Source of the DNA: Saccharothrix luteola
GTDB lineage: Bacteria; Actinomycetota; Actinomycetes; Mycobacteriales; Pseudonocardiaceae
DNA: 64,000 bases
NCBI RefSeq assembly: GCF_020859565.1
Contig: NZ_JAJHUO010000003.1
Location: forward strand, 387,789 to 451,788
Direction: 5' to 3'
Shown here in pieces: positions 34,121 to 43,238 of the stretch; position 1 is the stretch's first letter, and each line of letters begins with the position of its first letter. The notes beneath the pieces are model-generated. The model did not search any database, was not told the origin of the DNA, and was given only the letters and a program-made list of their open reading frames with translations. A program made the position numbers and the translations under genes.

Positions 34121-37100
34121 GTGGACCTCGGTGCCCCGCACGGCATCCGCTTCCGCTTCGAAGCGGGGCTGCTGCGTGCCGTCCTGCTCGACGCGCACCG
34201 CAAACCGCCCGTCGACGCCGTCGAGGAGCTGACCGCCGAGGCGGGCGCGCGCGACCTGCTGGTCGAGCAGACCCGGGACGGGCACGTGCGCGCGGTGCTG
34301 CGGCAGCGGTTCGACCTGCCCGCGCCCGCGCGGTGGCGGCTCGCCGTGGACGCGCCCGCCACCGAGACCTCCGACGGGGTGTCGTTCGCCCTGCCGGACT
34401 CGGTGACGCTGCTGGTGTCCGGCTCGCAGCCGTGCGAGGTCGTGGACGGCGGCGTGTGCGTGCGGTTGCCCGCGGGCGAGTCCGACCTGGACGTCACGGT
34501 GATCAGCGAGCCCGTGTTCGAGGTCGGCGACACGGTCGTGGTGTGCCGCCCGGACCAGCTGCGCCAGGCCGCGGTCGTGGTGTCGTGCCTGCCCGCGGAC
34601 CGCGTCACGCCCGTCGTCGCGCTGAGACCCGGGGACCCCTCGTCGCACCGGCACGACCGGCTGGTGGCCCACCTGCTCGACGCCACGGGCGTGCGCCGCG
34701 CGGTGTTCCTCGCCGAACCGGACGAGGAGCTGTTCGGCGAGCTGCCCGAACGCCTGCACCTGCCGTGCGAGGACCCCGTCGGGCTGACCGCCAAGGCCTG
34801 GGAGCTGCTGCGCGGCGGCGGCGAGCCCGAACGCACGCTCGACGTGGCCCCGGACGCCGATTTCGTCGCCGCCCTGTTCACCGCCCTGCGCACGGGCGCG
34901 GCGCTGCGCGTGGACGAGGACGCGCCGCCCGTGCCGTTCGCCGAGCACAACCCGGACGACACCGACGAGGCGGTGCTGGTCGACCGCCCCGGCGAGGCCG
35001 ACGTCCTGATGGCCGCCGTCTACGCGCACCACCGCGGCGCGCGACTGGTGATCGTCCCCGAACCGGACCTCGCCGTGGTGGGCGCGGTGGTGGCGGAGGA
35101 GCAGGAGCGGGTCACCGCGGCGGCGGGCGCGATCGGCGACGCGGTCAAGGGCATCGGGTTCGTCGAGGCGCTGTGGCGCTACCTGTCCAGCGGCGGGCAC
35201 GACCCGTACGCGGCGGTCGAGGCCGCGGTCACCGCGCAGGTGCCCGCCGAGGCGGTCGCGGAGGTGGGCGACCGGGCGCTGACCGCGTTCACCGCCGGCC
35301 TGCCCTACTCGTTCGTGCACACCGAGGACGTGAACTGGGCGCGCAAGCCGATCGGGCACGTGGTGGCCGACCCGGCGCTGGTCGTGCTCACCGAGCTGCA
35401 CCGCGCGGGCGTGGCGCGCGAGCCCGGCGCGTTCAGCGTGGTCGTCGACTCCGGTGCGTTCCAAGAGCAGCCGGTCACGATCGCGTCGTCGGGCCACCAC
35501 ACGCACCCGATCGTGCTGTCCGAGCAGGACGCCTCGCCGGAGGTGCTGCGCGACCTGGTCGTGGACCTGCCGGTCGAGCTGGTGTTCTTCAACTGCCACG
35601 ACGCCGACGACGCGATCGCGCTGGGCGGGCACGCCCTGCCCGACGACGACATCCCCGTGACGCTGCGGCACCGGCCGATCGTGTTCAACAACTCGTGCCG
35701 GTCGTGGACGCGGCTGGGCCGCGAGTTCGTCCGCGCCGGCGCCCGCGGCTACATCGGGACCCTCTGGACCATCCCGCCGAACCTCGCCGCCGGGTTCGCC
35801 CGCACCGTCGTGCGGCGGCTCACCGCCGAGGAGACGCCCGCCGCGCGGGCCATCGTCAACACCGGCACGCCGGGCGGCATCGAGCGGTCCTACCTGTACG
35901 TCGGCACGGTCAACGGCCGGCTGGACGAGTGGCGCGACCGGTCCACCACCGCCACCGAGGCCGCGTTGACGGGGTGCGAGCTGCTGGCCGCCGCCGCGCG
36001 CGACCGCGTCGGCCCGCTGTCACCCGTGCTGCGCCGGGAGCTCTCGGCGTTGCGCGAGGTCGCCGACGCGGGTGACGCGACCGACACCCCGGCCTACGCC
36101 GACGTGCTGCTGGCCGAGCTGGGGCTGGAGGACGACGACGGGCGGGCCGCCGTCCTCGTCGACCGGGTCGACGCGCTGCTGACCGGGCTCGACCTGCCCG
36201 AGGACGAGCTCGAAGCCCTCTGGGCGTCCAGGTTCGAGCTCACCGGCGCCCGGTTCGAGCGGCGCGGGGAATACGGGGCCGCGCTCGCGGACTTCGAACG
36301 GTGTGTGGGCTTGGGCGACGCGTGCCGCGACCGAGCGGACGTCCTGCTGCGAATGGCGAGGCTGCTGATGCGCGAAGGCAGAACCGAGGAAGCCGGACAG
36401 GCGGCGCGGCTGGCGTACGAGGAGCACCGAGTGCGGGAGGACGGACCCGGGCAGCTGGAGTCGATCACCGTGCTCGACGGCCTCGGCGACGCCGATCCCG
36501 AGACGGCGCTGCGGTACGCGGTGGAGGGCCACGACCTGGCCGAGGAGCTGGGCGACCGGGTCCGGCAGGCCGGGTTCGCGCTCGCCGAGTGCGACCGGCG
36601 CCGTGACCGGGGTGAGCTCGCCGAGGCGATCGAGGCCGGGTCGCGCGCCGTGGAACTGTTCCGCGACCTCGGTGACGACCGGCGGGAGCTGGCCGCGTTG
36701 CGCCGGCTCGGCGCGTGCCACCGCGACCGGGGCGACCTGGAGACCGCGCAGCACTACGCGGCCGTCGGACTGGCCCGGGCCGAGCAGGTGGGCGCGGCGG
36801 CCGAGGTGGCGTCGTTCCACGACGACCTGGGCGGCGTGCTCAGCGCGCGCGGCGAGCACGGCAAGGCGTTGGAGCACTACCGGCACGCGGTGGAGAAGCT
36901 CGTCGCGACCGGCGCGTGGGAGCGCGGCGCGGAACTGCTGCCGCACCTGGCCGTCGGCGCGGTCCGGGCGGGCGACCCGGAGGCGCTGTGGACCGCGGCG
37001 CTGTGCGGCGGCCTGATCTGCGAGGTCGCGCCGCGCGAGGTGTGGGCCTCGGTCGTGCCGCTGGTGGTCGACTCGATGAAGCGGGCGATCGAGACCGGTC

Positions 37101-37387
37101 CCCTGGAGCTGACCGAACGCGGCATGACCGACTTCGCCAGCGCGGTGACCGCGGGCCGGCGGGAGGACATGCCGTTCCAGGTCGGGCTGCTCGCGGACGT
37201 CGTGGTCGTGCTGCTGGCGTGGCTGATGGACCGCGCCGACCCCGACATCCTCGCCTTCGCCCGCGAGCTGGACCGCACCAGCGGCGGCGTGCTCGACCTC
37301 GTCGGCTACGTGGCCGTGCCCTACGGCGCCCGCGCCCGCAACCCCGGTGCCGGCCGGTCGCGGCCTACCAGTGGCGGCCCGCGCTGA
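34121..37387 (+). CDS. Large CHAT-protease protein with C-terminal TPRs
   Basis: About 1,088 residues. About 1-330 is not recognised. A CHAT (caspase-like) peptidase follows at about 420-590: strand plus His in VTIASSGHHTHPIVLSEQ (His459-His460), VELVFFNCHDADD, and the catalytic Cys526 in IVFNNSCRSWTRLGREFVRAGARGYIGTLW. About 700-1000 holds TPR-like helices (ARFERRGEYGAALADFERCV, CRDRADVLLRMARLLMREGRTEEAGQAARLAYEEH, ...). TPRs on the C-terminal side are less usual for CHAT proteins. GTG at 34121 was chosen for its AAGGG; GTG at 34088 lacks an RBS. Substrate and role unknown; follows the GGDEF gene co-directionally. Confidence 0.75.
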   Translation: MDLGAPHGIRFRFEAGLLRAVLLDAHRKPPVDAVEELTAEAGARDLLVEQTRDGHVRAVLRQRFDLPAPARWRLAVDAPATETSDGVSFALPDSVTLLVSGSQPCEVVDGGVCVRLPAGESDLDVTVISEPVFEVGDTVVVCRPDQLRQAAVVVSCLPADRVTPVVALRPGDPSSHRHDRLVAHLLDATGVRRAVFLAEPDEELFGELPERLHLPCEDPVGLTAKAWELLRGGGEPERTLDVAPDADFVAALFTALRTGAALRVDEDAPPVPFAEHNPDDTDEAVLVDRPGEADVLMAAVYAHHRGARLVIVPEPDLAVVGAVVAEEQERVTAAAGAIGDAVKGIGFVEALWRYLSSGGHDPYAAVEAAVTAQVPAEAVAEVGDRALTAFTAGLPYSFVHTEDVNWARKPIGHVVADPALVVLTELHRAGVAREPGAFSVVVDSGAFQEQPVTIASSGHHTHPIVLSEQDASPEVLRDLVVDLPVELVFFNCHDADDAIALGGHALPDDDIPVTLRHRPIVFNNSCRSWTRLGREFVRAGARGYIGTLWTIPPNLAAGFARTVVRRLTAEETPAARAIVNTGTPGGIERSYLYVGTVNGRLDEWRDRSTTATEAALTGCELLAAAARDRVGPLSPVLRRELSALREVADAGDATDTPAYADVLLAELGLEDDDGRAAVLVDRVDALLTGLDLPEDELEALWASRFELTGARFERRGEYGAALADFERCVGLGDACRDRADVLLRMARLLMREGRTEEAGQAARLAYEEHRVREDGPGQLESITVLDGLGDADPETALRYAVEGHDLAEELGDRVRQAGFALAECDRRRDRGELAEAIEAGSRAVELFRDLGDDRRELAALRRLGACHRDRGDLETAQHYAAVGLARAEQVGAAAEVASFHDDLGGVLSARGEHGKALEHYRHAVEKLVATGAWERGAELLPHLAVGAVRAGDPEALWTAALCGGLICEVAPREVWASVVPLVVDSMKRAIETGPLELTERGMTDFASAVTAGRREDMPFQVGLLADVVVVLLAWLMDRADPDILAFARELDRTSGGVLDLVGYVAVPYGARARNPGAGRSRPTSGGPR

Positions 37388-37943
37388 GGTCGTCCAGCTC
37401 GGGCCGCGACAGGTGCAGCACCCGGAAGCGCACCTCGCCGTCGGTCTCGGGTGCCGTGCGCCAGAGGCTGAAGTGCACCAGCTCCCAGGTCCGGGTGTCG
37501 ATCGCCACCGCGGTGCTGTGCAGGTCGGGGTGGTCCTTGAGCTCGTCGAGCCGGTCGAGCGCCCGGTCGACGGCCTCGGCCGCGTCGGCGTCGGCGGGCA
37601 GCCGCCACGTGCGCTTGGTGGCCGCGGTCGGAGTCTCGGCGGCGCCGCGCTCGAAGGCGAGGCCCGACCAGTGCTGCACGACCGGGCGGCCGAAGTCGGC
37701 GCTCAGGCCCCGGAAACCCGGTCCCCACAGGAAGCTGTTCATGCCCTCGGCCGTGCGCCACAGGTAGAACGGCGCGTACTGGTTGACCGGCGAGCCGTCG
37801 ACACCGCGTTCCCGCACGCAGTAGGCCTTGAGCCCCAGGCCGGGGAACGCGTCCAGCGCGGAGCCCCTGGTGGCGACGCGGGTGCGGATGACGCCCATGT
37901 CGTAGTCGGCGGGCAGGGTGATCTCGTAGTGCATCGCGTGCAT
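37365..37943 (-). CDS. DUF4865-family protein
   Basis: 192 residues. YEITLPADYDMGVIRTRVATRGSALDAFPGLGLKAYCVRERG and YAPFYLWRTAEGMNSFLWGPGF are the DUF4865 hallmarks (ABM-like fold). Function is not established. It overlaps the tail of the CHAT gene by 23 bp head-on and is 2 bp downstream of the P1 peptidase, with which it is likely co-transcribed. The start could also be the ATG three codons in (MHYEITL). Confidence 0.8.
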   Translation of the reverse strand: MHAMHYEITLPADYDMGVIRTRVATRGSALDAFPGLGLKAYCVRERGVDGSPVNQYAPFYLWRTAEGMNSFLWGPGFRGLSADFGRPVVQHWSGLAFERGAAETPTAATKRTWRLPADADAAEAVDRALDRLDELKDHPDLHSTAVAIDTRTWELVHFSLWRTAPETDGEVRFRVLHLSRPELDDLSAGRHW

Positions 37944-37945
37944 GG

Positions 37946-38890
37946 TCAGTTCCCCCGGTATTCGGCTGCGGTGCGCGGGTACAGCTCGCGGTAGGCCGCG
38001 AGCCGGCCCCAGGACGTGGTGGTGGACTCGGCTCGGAGCAGGCCGTGGACCAGCGCGCGGGCGAACACCCGCCGTGCGGCGGCGAGCACCTCGTCGGGGT
38101 CGGCCGCGTCGTGGGTCCCGGTCGTGGCGGCGAAGACCGCGTCGCCGTCGGTGAGGCCGTGCGCCGGGCGGACGGCGGTGGCGAGCCCGTCCTGCGCGGC
38201 GTTGGCCAGGGCGAACAGGCGCGGCAGGCGGGCGTTCGTGGCGATCACGCCGATGACGGTGTTGAACGGCGGGGCGTGCCCGGCGATCCGGGCCGCGTCG
38301 AGGTCGTCGCCCTGGTAGGCGGGGAACTCGCCGGGCAGGCCGAGGTGCGCGGCGAACGGCAGGCCGGTGTCGGGGTCGACCGACGGGCCGACCGCGTTGA
38401 GGACGGCCACCGCGCCCACCACCACGCCGCCGGGCAACGTGGCGCTCGCCGTGCCCAGGCCGCCCCTCATCGTGGCGTTGAGCGCGCCCGTGCCCGCGCC
38501 GACGTTGCCCTGGGCGAACTCCACGCCCGCGGCGCGCACCGCCTCCGCGCCTTCCTCCGGCCCCGGACGGGCGTGGAAGTCACCGCCGCGGCCGAGGTCG
38601 AACAGCGCGGCGGCGGGCACGAACGATCCCAGTTCGCGCGCCGCGCCGTCGGCCGCCGCGAGCCCGTACGCGCTCCCGCCGGTCAACACGACGCCGCGCA
38701 CCTCCCGGCCGCCGTGGCGGGGGTCGAGCGCGGCGGTGTCCCTGGTCGCCGGCGCACCACCTCGGACGTCCACAGTGGACAGGGTGCCGGGTGGGAACAG
38801 CACGGCCGTGGTGCCGGTCAACGCGCCGTCACCGATCCGCGTGGCGTGCCCGACCAGCACGCCGGCCACCTCGGTGATCGAGTTCCGCAC
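37946..38890 (-). CDS. P1-family (DmpA/peptidase S58) aminopeptidase
   Basis: 314 residues. SITEVAGVLVGHATRIGDGALTGTTAVLFP is the family N-terminus (opening strands); VVLTGGSAYGLAAADGA and QGNVGAGTGALNATMRGGLGTAS follow, the latter around the autoproteolytic nucleophile. Members self-cleave and act as D-/beta-aminopeptidases. GTG start at 38890. Runs into the DUF4865 gene with 2 bp between. Confidence 0.88.
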   Translation of the reverse strand: MRNSITEVAGVLVGHATRIGDGALTGTTAVLFPPGTLSTVDVRGGAPATRDTAALDPRHGGREVRGVVLTGGSAYGLAAADGAARELGSFVPAAALFDLGRGGDFHARPGPEEGAEAVRAAGVEFAQGNVGAGTGALNATMRGGLGTASATLPGGVVVGAVAVLNAVGPSVDPDTGLPFAAHLGLPGEFPAYQGDDLDAARIAGHAPPFNTVIGVIATNARLPRLFALANAAQDGLATAVRPAHGLTDGDAVFAATTGTHDAADPDEVLAAARRVFARALVHGLLRAESTTTSWGRLAAYRELYPRTAAEYRGN

Positions 38891-38945
38891 GCCCCCGATG
38901 CTACGTGCCGCGCGGGCGGCGCCGGGCGGGAGCCGGGCCTCGCCG

Positions 38946-40379
38946 TCAGGCTTCGGCGGTGAGCAGCCGGGCGCCGATCTCGCGGACCACGGAGGCCAGC
39001 AGGTCGACGTCCTCGTCCGTGGTCCGCCAGTTCACGATCGCCGGGCGCAGGGCGACCTTGCCCCGGTAGACCGTGGTTCCCACGTAGACCCGGCCGTCTT
39101 CGAGGAGTTCGTCGCCCAACCGGCGGTTCAGGTCGTCGAGGGACTCTTCCGGCACGCCCGGTGGGCGGTAGCGGAAGCAGACGATGAAGACGGTGATCGG
39201 GGCGAGCAGTTCGAGGTCCGGGGCTTCCTCGATGCGGCGGCCGAGGCGCAGCGCCAGGTCCTGGTGCCGTTCGACCATGGCCCGGTGGCCGTCGCGGCCG
39301 TAGGCGCGCAGCGTCGCCCAGATCGGGAACGCGCGGGCGCGGCGGGAGGATTCCGGGCCCAGGTTGTTGTAGTTGACGAACTCGTCGTCCGGTTCCGGCA
39401 GGTACGGCGCGTTCCAGCCGCCGAACGCGCGCCCCAGCAACGACCGGTCCCGCACGAACGCGACACCGCTCTCGTAGGGCACGTTGAGCCACTTGTGGCC
39501 GTCCGCCGCCACCGAGTCGGCCCGCTCCACCCCGCGCACCAGCCCCGCCGTGCGCGGCGACACGGCCGCGAACAGCCCGAACGCGCCGTCCACGTGCAGC
39601 CACGCCCCGTGCCGCTCGGCCAGGTCGGCCATCTCGTCCAACGGGTCGAAGTCGCCGCCGTTGACCTCGCCCGCGTTGCCGATGAGCACGGCCGGGCCCG
39701 ACGACGCCAGCTCGCGGTCCAACGCCTCCACGTCGAGCCGGCCGGCGTCGTCACGGGTCAGCTCCCGCACCACGTCCCGGCCCAACCCCAGCAGCTGCAG
39801 CGCCTTCCGGCTGCTCGGGTGGACGTACCCGCTGGAGAACACCGGCATCCGCGGCAGCCCCACCAGGCCGTCCGCGGTGACGTCCACCCCGTGCCGCTGC
39901 GCCCACCAGTGCCGCGCGCACGCCAGCCCGGTCAGGTTCGCGAACGTCGCGCTGGGCGTGAGCACGCCGCCGTGCGACGCGGGCAGCCCGAACAGCTCCT
40001 TCAACCACCGCAGCACGACCGTCTCGGCGTGCGCGGCCAGCGGCGAGGCCACCCACAGCCCGCCGGCCTGGTCCAGCAGCGACGTCACCCAGTCCGCCGC
40101 CTGCGCCGCGGGCGTCGCGCCACCGACCACGAGGTGGAAGAACCGGGGCCCGGACGAGTGCGTGGCGGCCCGCGTGCCGATCCGCAGCAGGTCCGCGATC
40201 GCGGCGATGGTGCCGTCGCCGGCCGCCGGCAACGGCCCGTCGAGGTCCTTGATCAGGTGGGCGTGCGTGGCGTCGCGCACCGGCAGGTGCGGCAGCGCGT
40301 CGAGGTAGGTCCCGGCGGCCCGCGCCACCATCCCCAACGCCTCGGCGGCGTCCTCTCGAGCGTTCAGCGGATCACCCAT
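38946..40379 (-). CDS. PLP-dependent group II amino-acid decarboxylase
   Basis: 477 residues, typical of the aromatic-L-amino-acid/diaminobutyrate decarboxylase group. VLTPSATFANLTGLACARHWW, VFSSGYVHPSSRKALQLLGLG, the cofactor Asp region WLHVDGAFGLFAAVS and the PLP-lysine motif SVAADGHKWLNVPYESG are intact. Substrate not decidable by eye. ATG at 40377-40379 (MGDPLNARED) chosen; longer frames lack support. Convergent with nothing; 55 bp downstream of the P1 peptidase start on the same strand. Confidence 0.9.
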   Translation of the reverse strand: MGDPLNAREDAAEALGMVARAAGTYLDALPHLPVRDATHAHLIKDLDGPLPAAGDGTIAAIADLLRIGTRAATHSSGPRFFHLVVGGATPAAQAADWVTSLLDQAGGLWVASPLAAHAETVVLRWLKELFGLPASHGGVLTPSATFANLTGLACARHWWAQRHGVDVTADGLVGLPRMPVFSSGYVHPSSRKALQLLGLGRDVVRELTRDDAGRLDVEALDRELASSGPAVLIGNAGEVNGGDFDPLDEMADLAERHGAWLHVDGAFGLFAAVSPRTAGLVRGVERADSVAADGHKWLNVPYESGVAFVRDRSLLGRAFGGWNAPYLPEPDDEFVNYNNLGPESSRRARAFPIWATLRAYGRDGHRAMVERHQDLALRLGRRIEEAPDLELLAPITVFIVCFRYRPPGVPEESLDDLNRRLGDELLEDGRVYVGTTVYRGKVALRPAIVNWRTTDEDVDLLASVVREIGARLLTAEA

Positions 40380-40541
40380 CCGTGAACGGTAGACGAAAGG
40401 CCGCGCAGGGACCACCGACGTGATCCGGGTGCGGTTCCGGGTGACACCGGGGTGGTCGACGGCGCGAACGCGGTCGCTCTCAGTGCAGGTGGCAGGCCCT
40501 CGGATTGATCCACGGGAGCCGCCGCGGCAGGGTAGGCGCCG

Positions 40542-41822
40542 ATGACACGACGTGGGCGGTTTCGAGGCCGGGCGGTCGACGCCGGGGTGGACGCGTTCCT
40601 CGGCATCCGGTACGCCGAGCCGCCGTTCGGGGCACGTCGGTTCGCCGCGCCCGTGCCCGCCGACTTCGCGGGCGACTGCCTGGAGTTCGGGCCGATCGCG
40701 CCGCAGTCCGCGCGGTTGCCCGGCGCGCCGGTGTGGCGGCCGGGTGACGAGGACGTGCTGTCCCTCAACGTCTGGGCGCCGTCCACATCGGACGGGCCGT
40801 GGCCGGTGCTGTTCTACGTGCACGGCGGGGCCTACACGTTCGGCTCGTCGGCCCAGCCCGACTACGACGGCGCCGCGCCGGCCCGGGCCGGGCTGGTCGT
40901 GGTGACGTGCAACTACCGGCTCGGGTTCGAGGGGTTCGGGCACGTGGCCGGGCAGCCGGACAACCGGGGGCTGCTCGACCAGCGGGCCGCGTTGCGGTGG
41001 GTGCGCGACCACATCGCGGTGTTCGGCGGCGACCCGGGCAACGTCACCGTCGCCGGGCAGTCCGCCGGAGCCGGGTCGGCGTTGTTCCTGGCGGCGTGGG
41101 AGCCGGTGCGGCGGGTCATCGCGCACAGCGTGCCGAACCGGGTCTACACACCGGGGTTCGCCCGTCGGGTCGCGCAGTGGATCGACACCCGCACGCCGGA
41201 GTCGACGGTCGCGTCGGCCGACGCCCTGGCCGCCGCGCAGCGCACCGGGCCGTTGAGCTACGACCCCGTCCTGTTCGGACCCGTCGCGGACGCGTTGCCC
41301 GCGCTGCCCTCGTCGACCGACGCCCTGCTGTGCCACACGGACGTCGAGTACGCGTTGTTCGACGCGGTGGGCACGTTCCGGCCGCCGGCGGACCTGCGGG
41401 CGTTCGGCCGGGACTGGGGCATCCCCGACCACGTGGTGGCCGCGTACGAGCACTTCGAGGACGCGCACGTGCGACTGGCCGGCGACTTCGTGTTCACCGA
41501 ACCCACCACCAGGCTGGCCGAGGCGCACGGCCGGGCGTTCCTCGCGCGGTTCACCCGGCCACCCGCCTGGCACACCGCCGACGTGCCGTTCTCGTTCGGC
41601 AACCTTGAGGGCGCTGATTTCCTCATCGGTGGCCCGGCGGGTGACGACGAGCGCGCGCTGTCCCGGCGGATGCTCCGGGCGTGGGTCGACTTCTGCGCCA
41701 CCGGCGACCCCGGCTGGACCGGCGTGCGGCACTGGGGCGGCGAGGCGGAGTCCCGGCGCGAACCGTGGCGGGGCGTGGACCTCTCCGCGCCCGTCGACTA
41801 CCCCGTGCAGCCGGTCACCTGA
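40542..41822 (+). CDS. Type-B carboxylesterase
   Basis: 426 residues. The family motifs FLGIRYAEPPFGARRF, EDVLSLNVWAP, the oxyanion loop YVHGGAYTFGSS and the nucleophile elbow GDPGNVTVAGQSAGAGSAL are present. The C-terminus is shorter than eukaryotic homologues. Hydrolyses carboxylic esters; natural substrate unknown. Divergent from the decarboxylase across 160 bp and convergent with the LLM oxidoreductase (8 bp overlap). Confidence 0.9.
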   Translation: MTRRGRFRGRAVDAGVDAFLGIRYAEPPFGARRFAAPVPADFAGDCLEFGPIAPQSARLPGAPVWRPGDEDVLSLNVWAPSTSDGPWPVLFYVHGGAYTFGSSAQPDYDGAAPARAGLVVVTCNYRLGFEGFGHVAGQPDNRGLLDQRAALRWVRDHIAVFGGDPGNVTVAGQSAGAGSALFLAAWEPVRRVIAHSVPNRVYTPGFARRVAQWIDTRTPESTVASADALAAAQRTGPLSYDPVLFGPVADALPALPSSTDALLCHTDVEYALFDAVGTFRPPADLRAFGRDWGIPDHVVAAYEHFEDAHVRLAGDFVFTEPTTRLAEAHGRAFLARFTRPPAWHTADVPFSFGNLEGADFLIGGPAGDDERALSRRMLRAWVDFCATGDPGWTGVRHWGGEAESRREPWRGVDLSAPVDYPVQPVT

Positions 41823-42714
41823 CGGCCTCGCGCACCGCGGGCACGATCTCGTTCGCCCACGCCCCGAGCGCGACGTCGGTCAGCGGCTCGCGGACCGGGA
41901 AGTACACGAACCCGGCCGCGTCGTGCTCCAGCACCGCGCCGGTCAGCTCCTCGACCCACTGCCCGACCGAGCCGCCGACCCACTTGCCGTCCGCGTCCCG
42001 GGTCGCGGCGAGCGGCGTCGACGTGATCGCACCCGGCAGGTTGTAGACGGTGGCGACGTCGCGCGGGTCGCGGCCCGCCGCCACCGCCGCCTCGTCGATG
42101 ACGGGCCGCGACGTCCGGTACCGCTCGCTGAGCCAGTCCGCCGCGTGCCCCGGCAACCAGCCGTCGGCGAGCTTGCCGGTGACCGCCAACGACTTCGGCC
42201 CGACCGAGCCCGTCCACACCGGCGCGGCGGGCACCGGCGCCGGTCGCAGCGCGGTGACCTGGTAGAACTCGCCGTCGAACGTCACCGGCTCGCCACCGCC
42301 GGACAACGCCCGGACCAGCGTGATCGCCTCCTCGAAGGCGCGGATGGCCGCACCGGGCGTCAGCCGCCCGACACCCAACCTGGCGATGTCGTCCCACAGC
42401 CCTCCCGCGCCCATGCCGAGCACGATCCGGCCGCCCGACAACGCGGACAGCGACGTCACGGTGCGCGCGAGCATCGGCGCCGGCCGGCTCGGCAGGTTGG
42501 TCACGCTCACCAACCCCGTGACGCCCGTGGTCCGGCCGAGCACCACGCCCATGAGGGCGTAGGCGTCCAGCCGGTCGCCGAAGTACGGGTGGTCGGACGC
42601 GGTGACCAGGTCCAGGCCCGCGCGGTCGGCCTCGACCGCGTGCCCGAGGCTGTCCGCGGCCCGGCCGACGGCGGTGCTGATCCCGATTCCGAACAACGGC
42701 TTGCGCGTCGACAT
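41815..42714 (-). CDS. LLM-class, probably F420-dependent oxidoreductase
   Basis: 299 residues. Luciferase-like TIM-barrel features: VGRAADSLGHAVEADRAGLDLVTASDHPYFGDRLDAYALMGVVLGRT, LARTVTSLSALSGGRIVLGMGAGGLWDDIARLG and KLADGWLPGHAADWLSERYR. Likely reduces or oxidises a substrate with coenzyme F420H2 (or FMN). It is divergent from a MarR regulator; a GTTCG...CGAAC operator lies between them, so it is probably in that regulator's circuit. Confidence 0.88.
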   Translation of the reverse strand: MSTRKPLFGIGISTAVGRAADSLGHAVEADRAGLDLVTASDHPYFGDRLDAYALMGVVLGRTTGVTGLVSVTNLPSRPAPMLARTVTSLSALSGGRIVLGMGAGGLWDDIARLGVGRLTPGAAIRAFEEAITLVRALSGGGEPVTFDGEFYQVTALRPAPVPAAPVWTGSVGPKSLAVTGKLADGWLPGHAADWLSERYRTSRPVIDEAAVAAGRDPRDVATVYNLPGAITSTPLAATRDADGKWVGGSVGQWVEELTGAVLEHDAAGFVYFPVREPLTDVALGAWANEIVPAVREAVR

Positions 42715-42740
42715 CGAGGTGATGTCCTTCCCGGTAGTTG

Positions 42741-42755
42741 GTTCGCGGTACGAAC
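42741..42755. promoter_or_regulatory. MarR operator in the LLM/MarR divergent region
   Basis: GTTCGCGGTACGAAC, a GTTCGt-N3-ACGAAC dyad with one deviation, lies 15 bp before the MarR ATG and 26 bp before the LLM start. The same dyad occurs twice at 44352-44388. Confidence 0.7.
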
Positions 42756-42770
42756 GAGTATCGTGGCCCC

Positions 42771-43238
42771 ATGACCAAGGCCGATGGTGAGCAGATGGGC
42801 ATCGTCACCGCGCTGGTGCGCGCCACGTTCCTGGTGGACGCCGTGTACGCCGACTCGGCCCGGGAGTACGGCCTGACCCAGCAGCAGGGACAGCTGCTCT
42901 GCGTGCTGATGCCCCGGTCCTACGGCATGGGTGAGCTGGGTGAGGTGCTGGGCCTCGCGAAGTCGAGCCTGAGCGGTCTGGTCGACCGGACCGCGCGGCG
43001 CGGCCTGGTCCGCCGCGAGACCGACGCGCGGGACAACCGCGCGGTCCGGGTCGAGCTGACGCCCGAGGGCAGCCGGCTCGCCGACGAGTTCTACGCCGAG
43101 ACGTGCCGCCGGATCGAGCGGCTGCCCTCGGGCCTGGCCGACGCCGAGCGCGAGATCCTCGCGGACCTGCTCTCCCGCCTGGTGCGGGACAACGAGGTGC
43201 CGCCGGTCTTCATGGTGTTGAACTCCGATCAGGGCTGA
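42771..43238 (+). CDS. MarR-family redox/drug-responsive regulator
   Basis: 155 residues. A MarR winged helix (YGLTQQQGQLLCVLMPRSYGMGELGEVLGLAKSSLSGLVDRTARRGLVRRETDARDNRAVRVELTPEGSRL), flanked by dimerisation helices. The two cysteines (LLCVLMP, ETCRRIE) could be sensory, but this is a guess. ATG at 42771. Its operator is predicted from the identical dyads at 42741 and 44351-44389, giving a small regulon with the LLM enzyme and the flavoprotein. Confidence 0.92.
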   Translation: MTKADGEQMGIVTALVRATFLVDAVYADSAREYGLTQQQGQLLCVLMPRSYGMGELGEVLGLAKSSLSGLVDRTARRGLVRRETDARDNRAVRVELTPEGSRLADEFYAETCRRIERLPSGLADAEREILADLLSRLVRDNEVPPVFMVLNSDQG

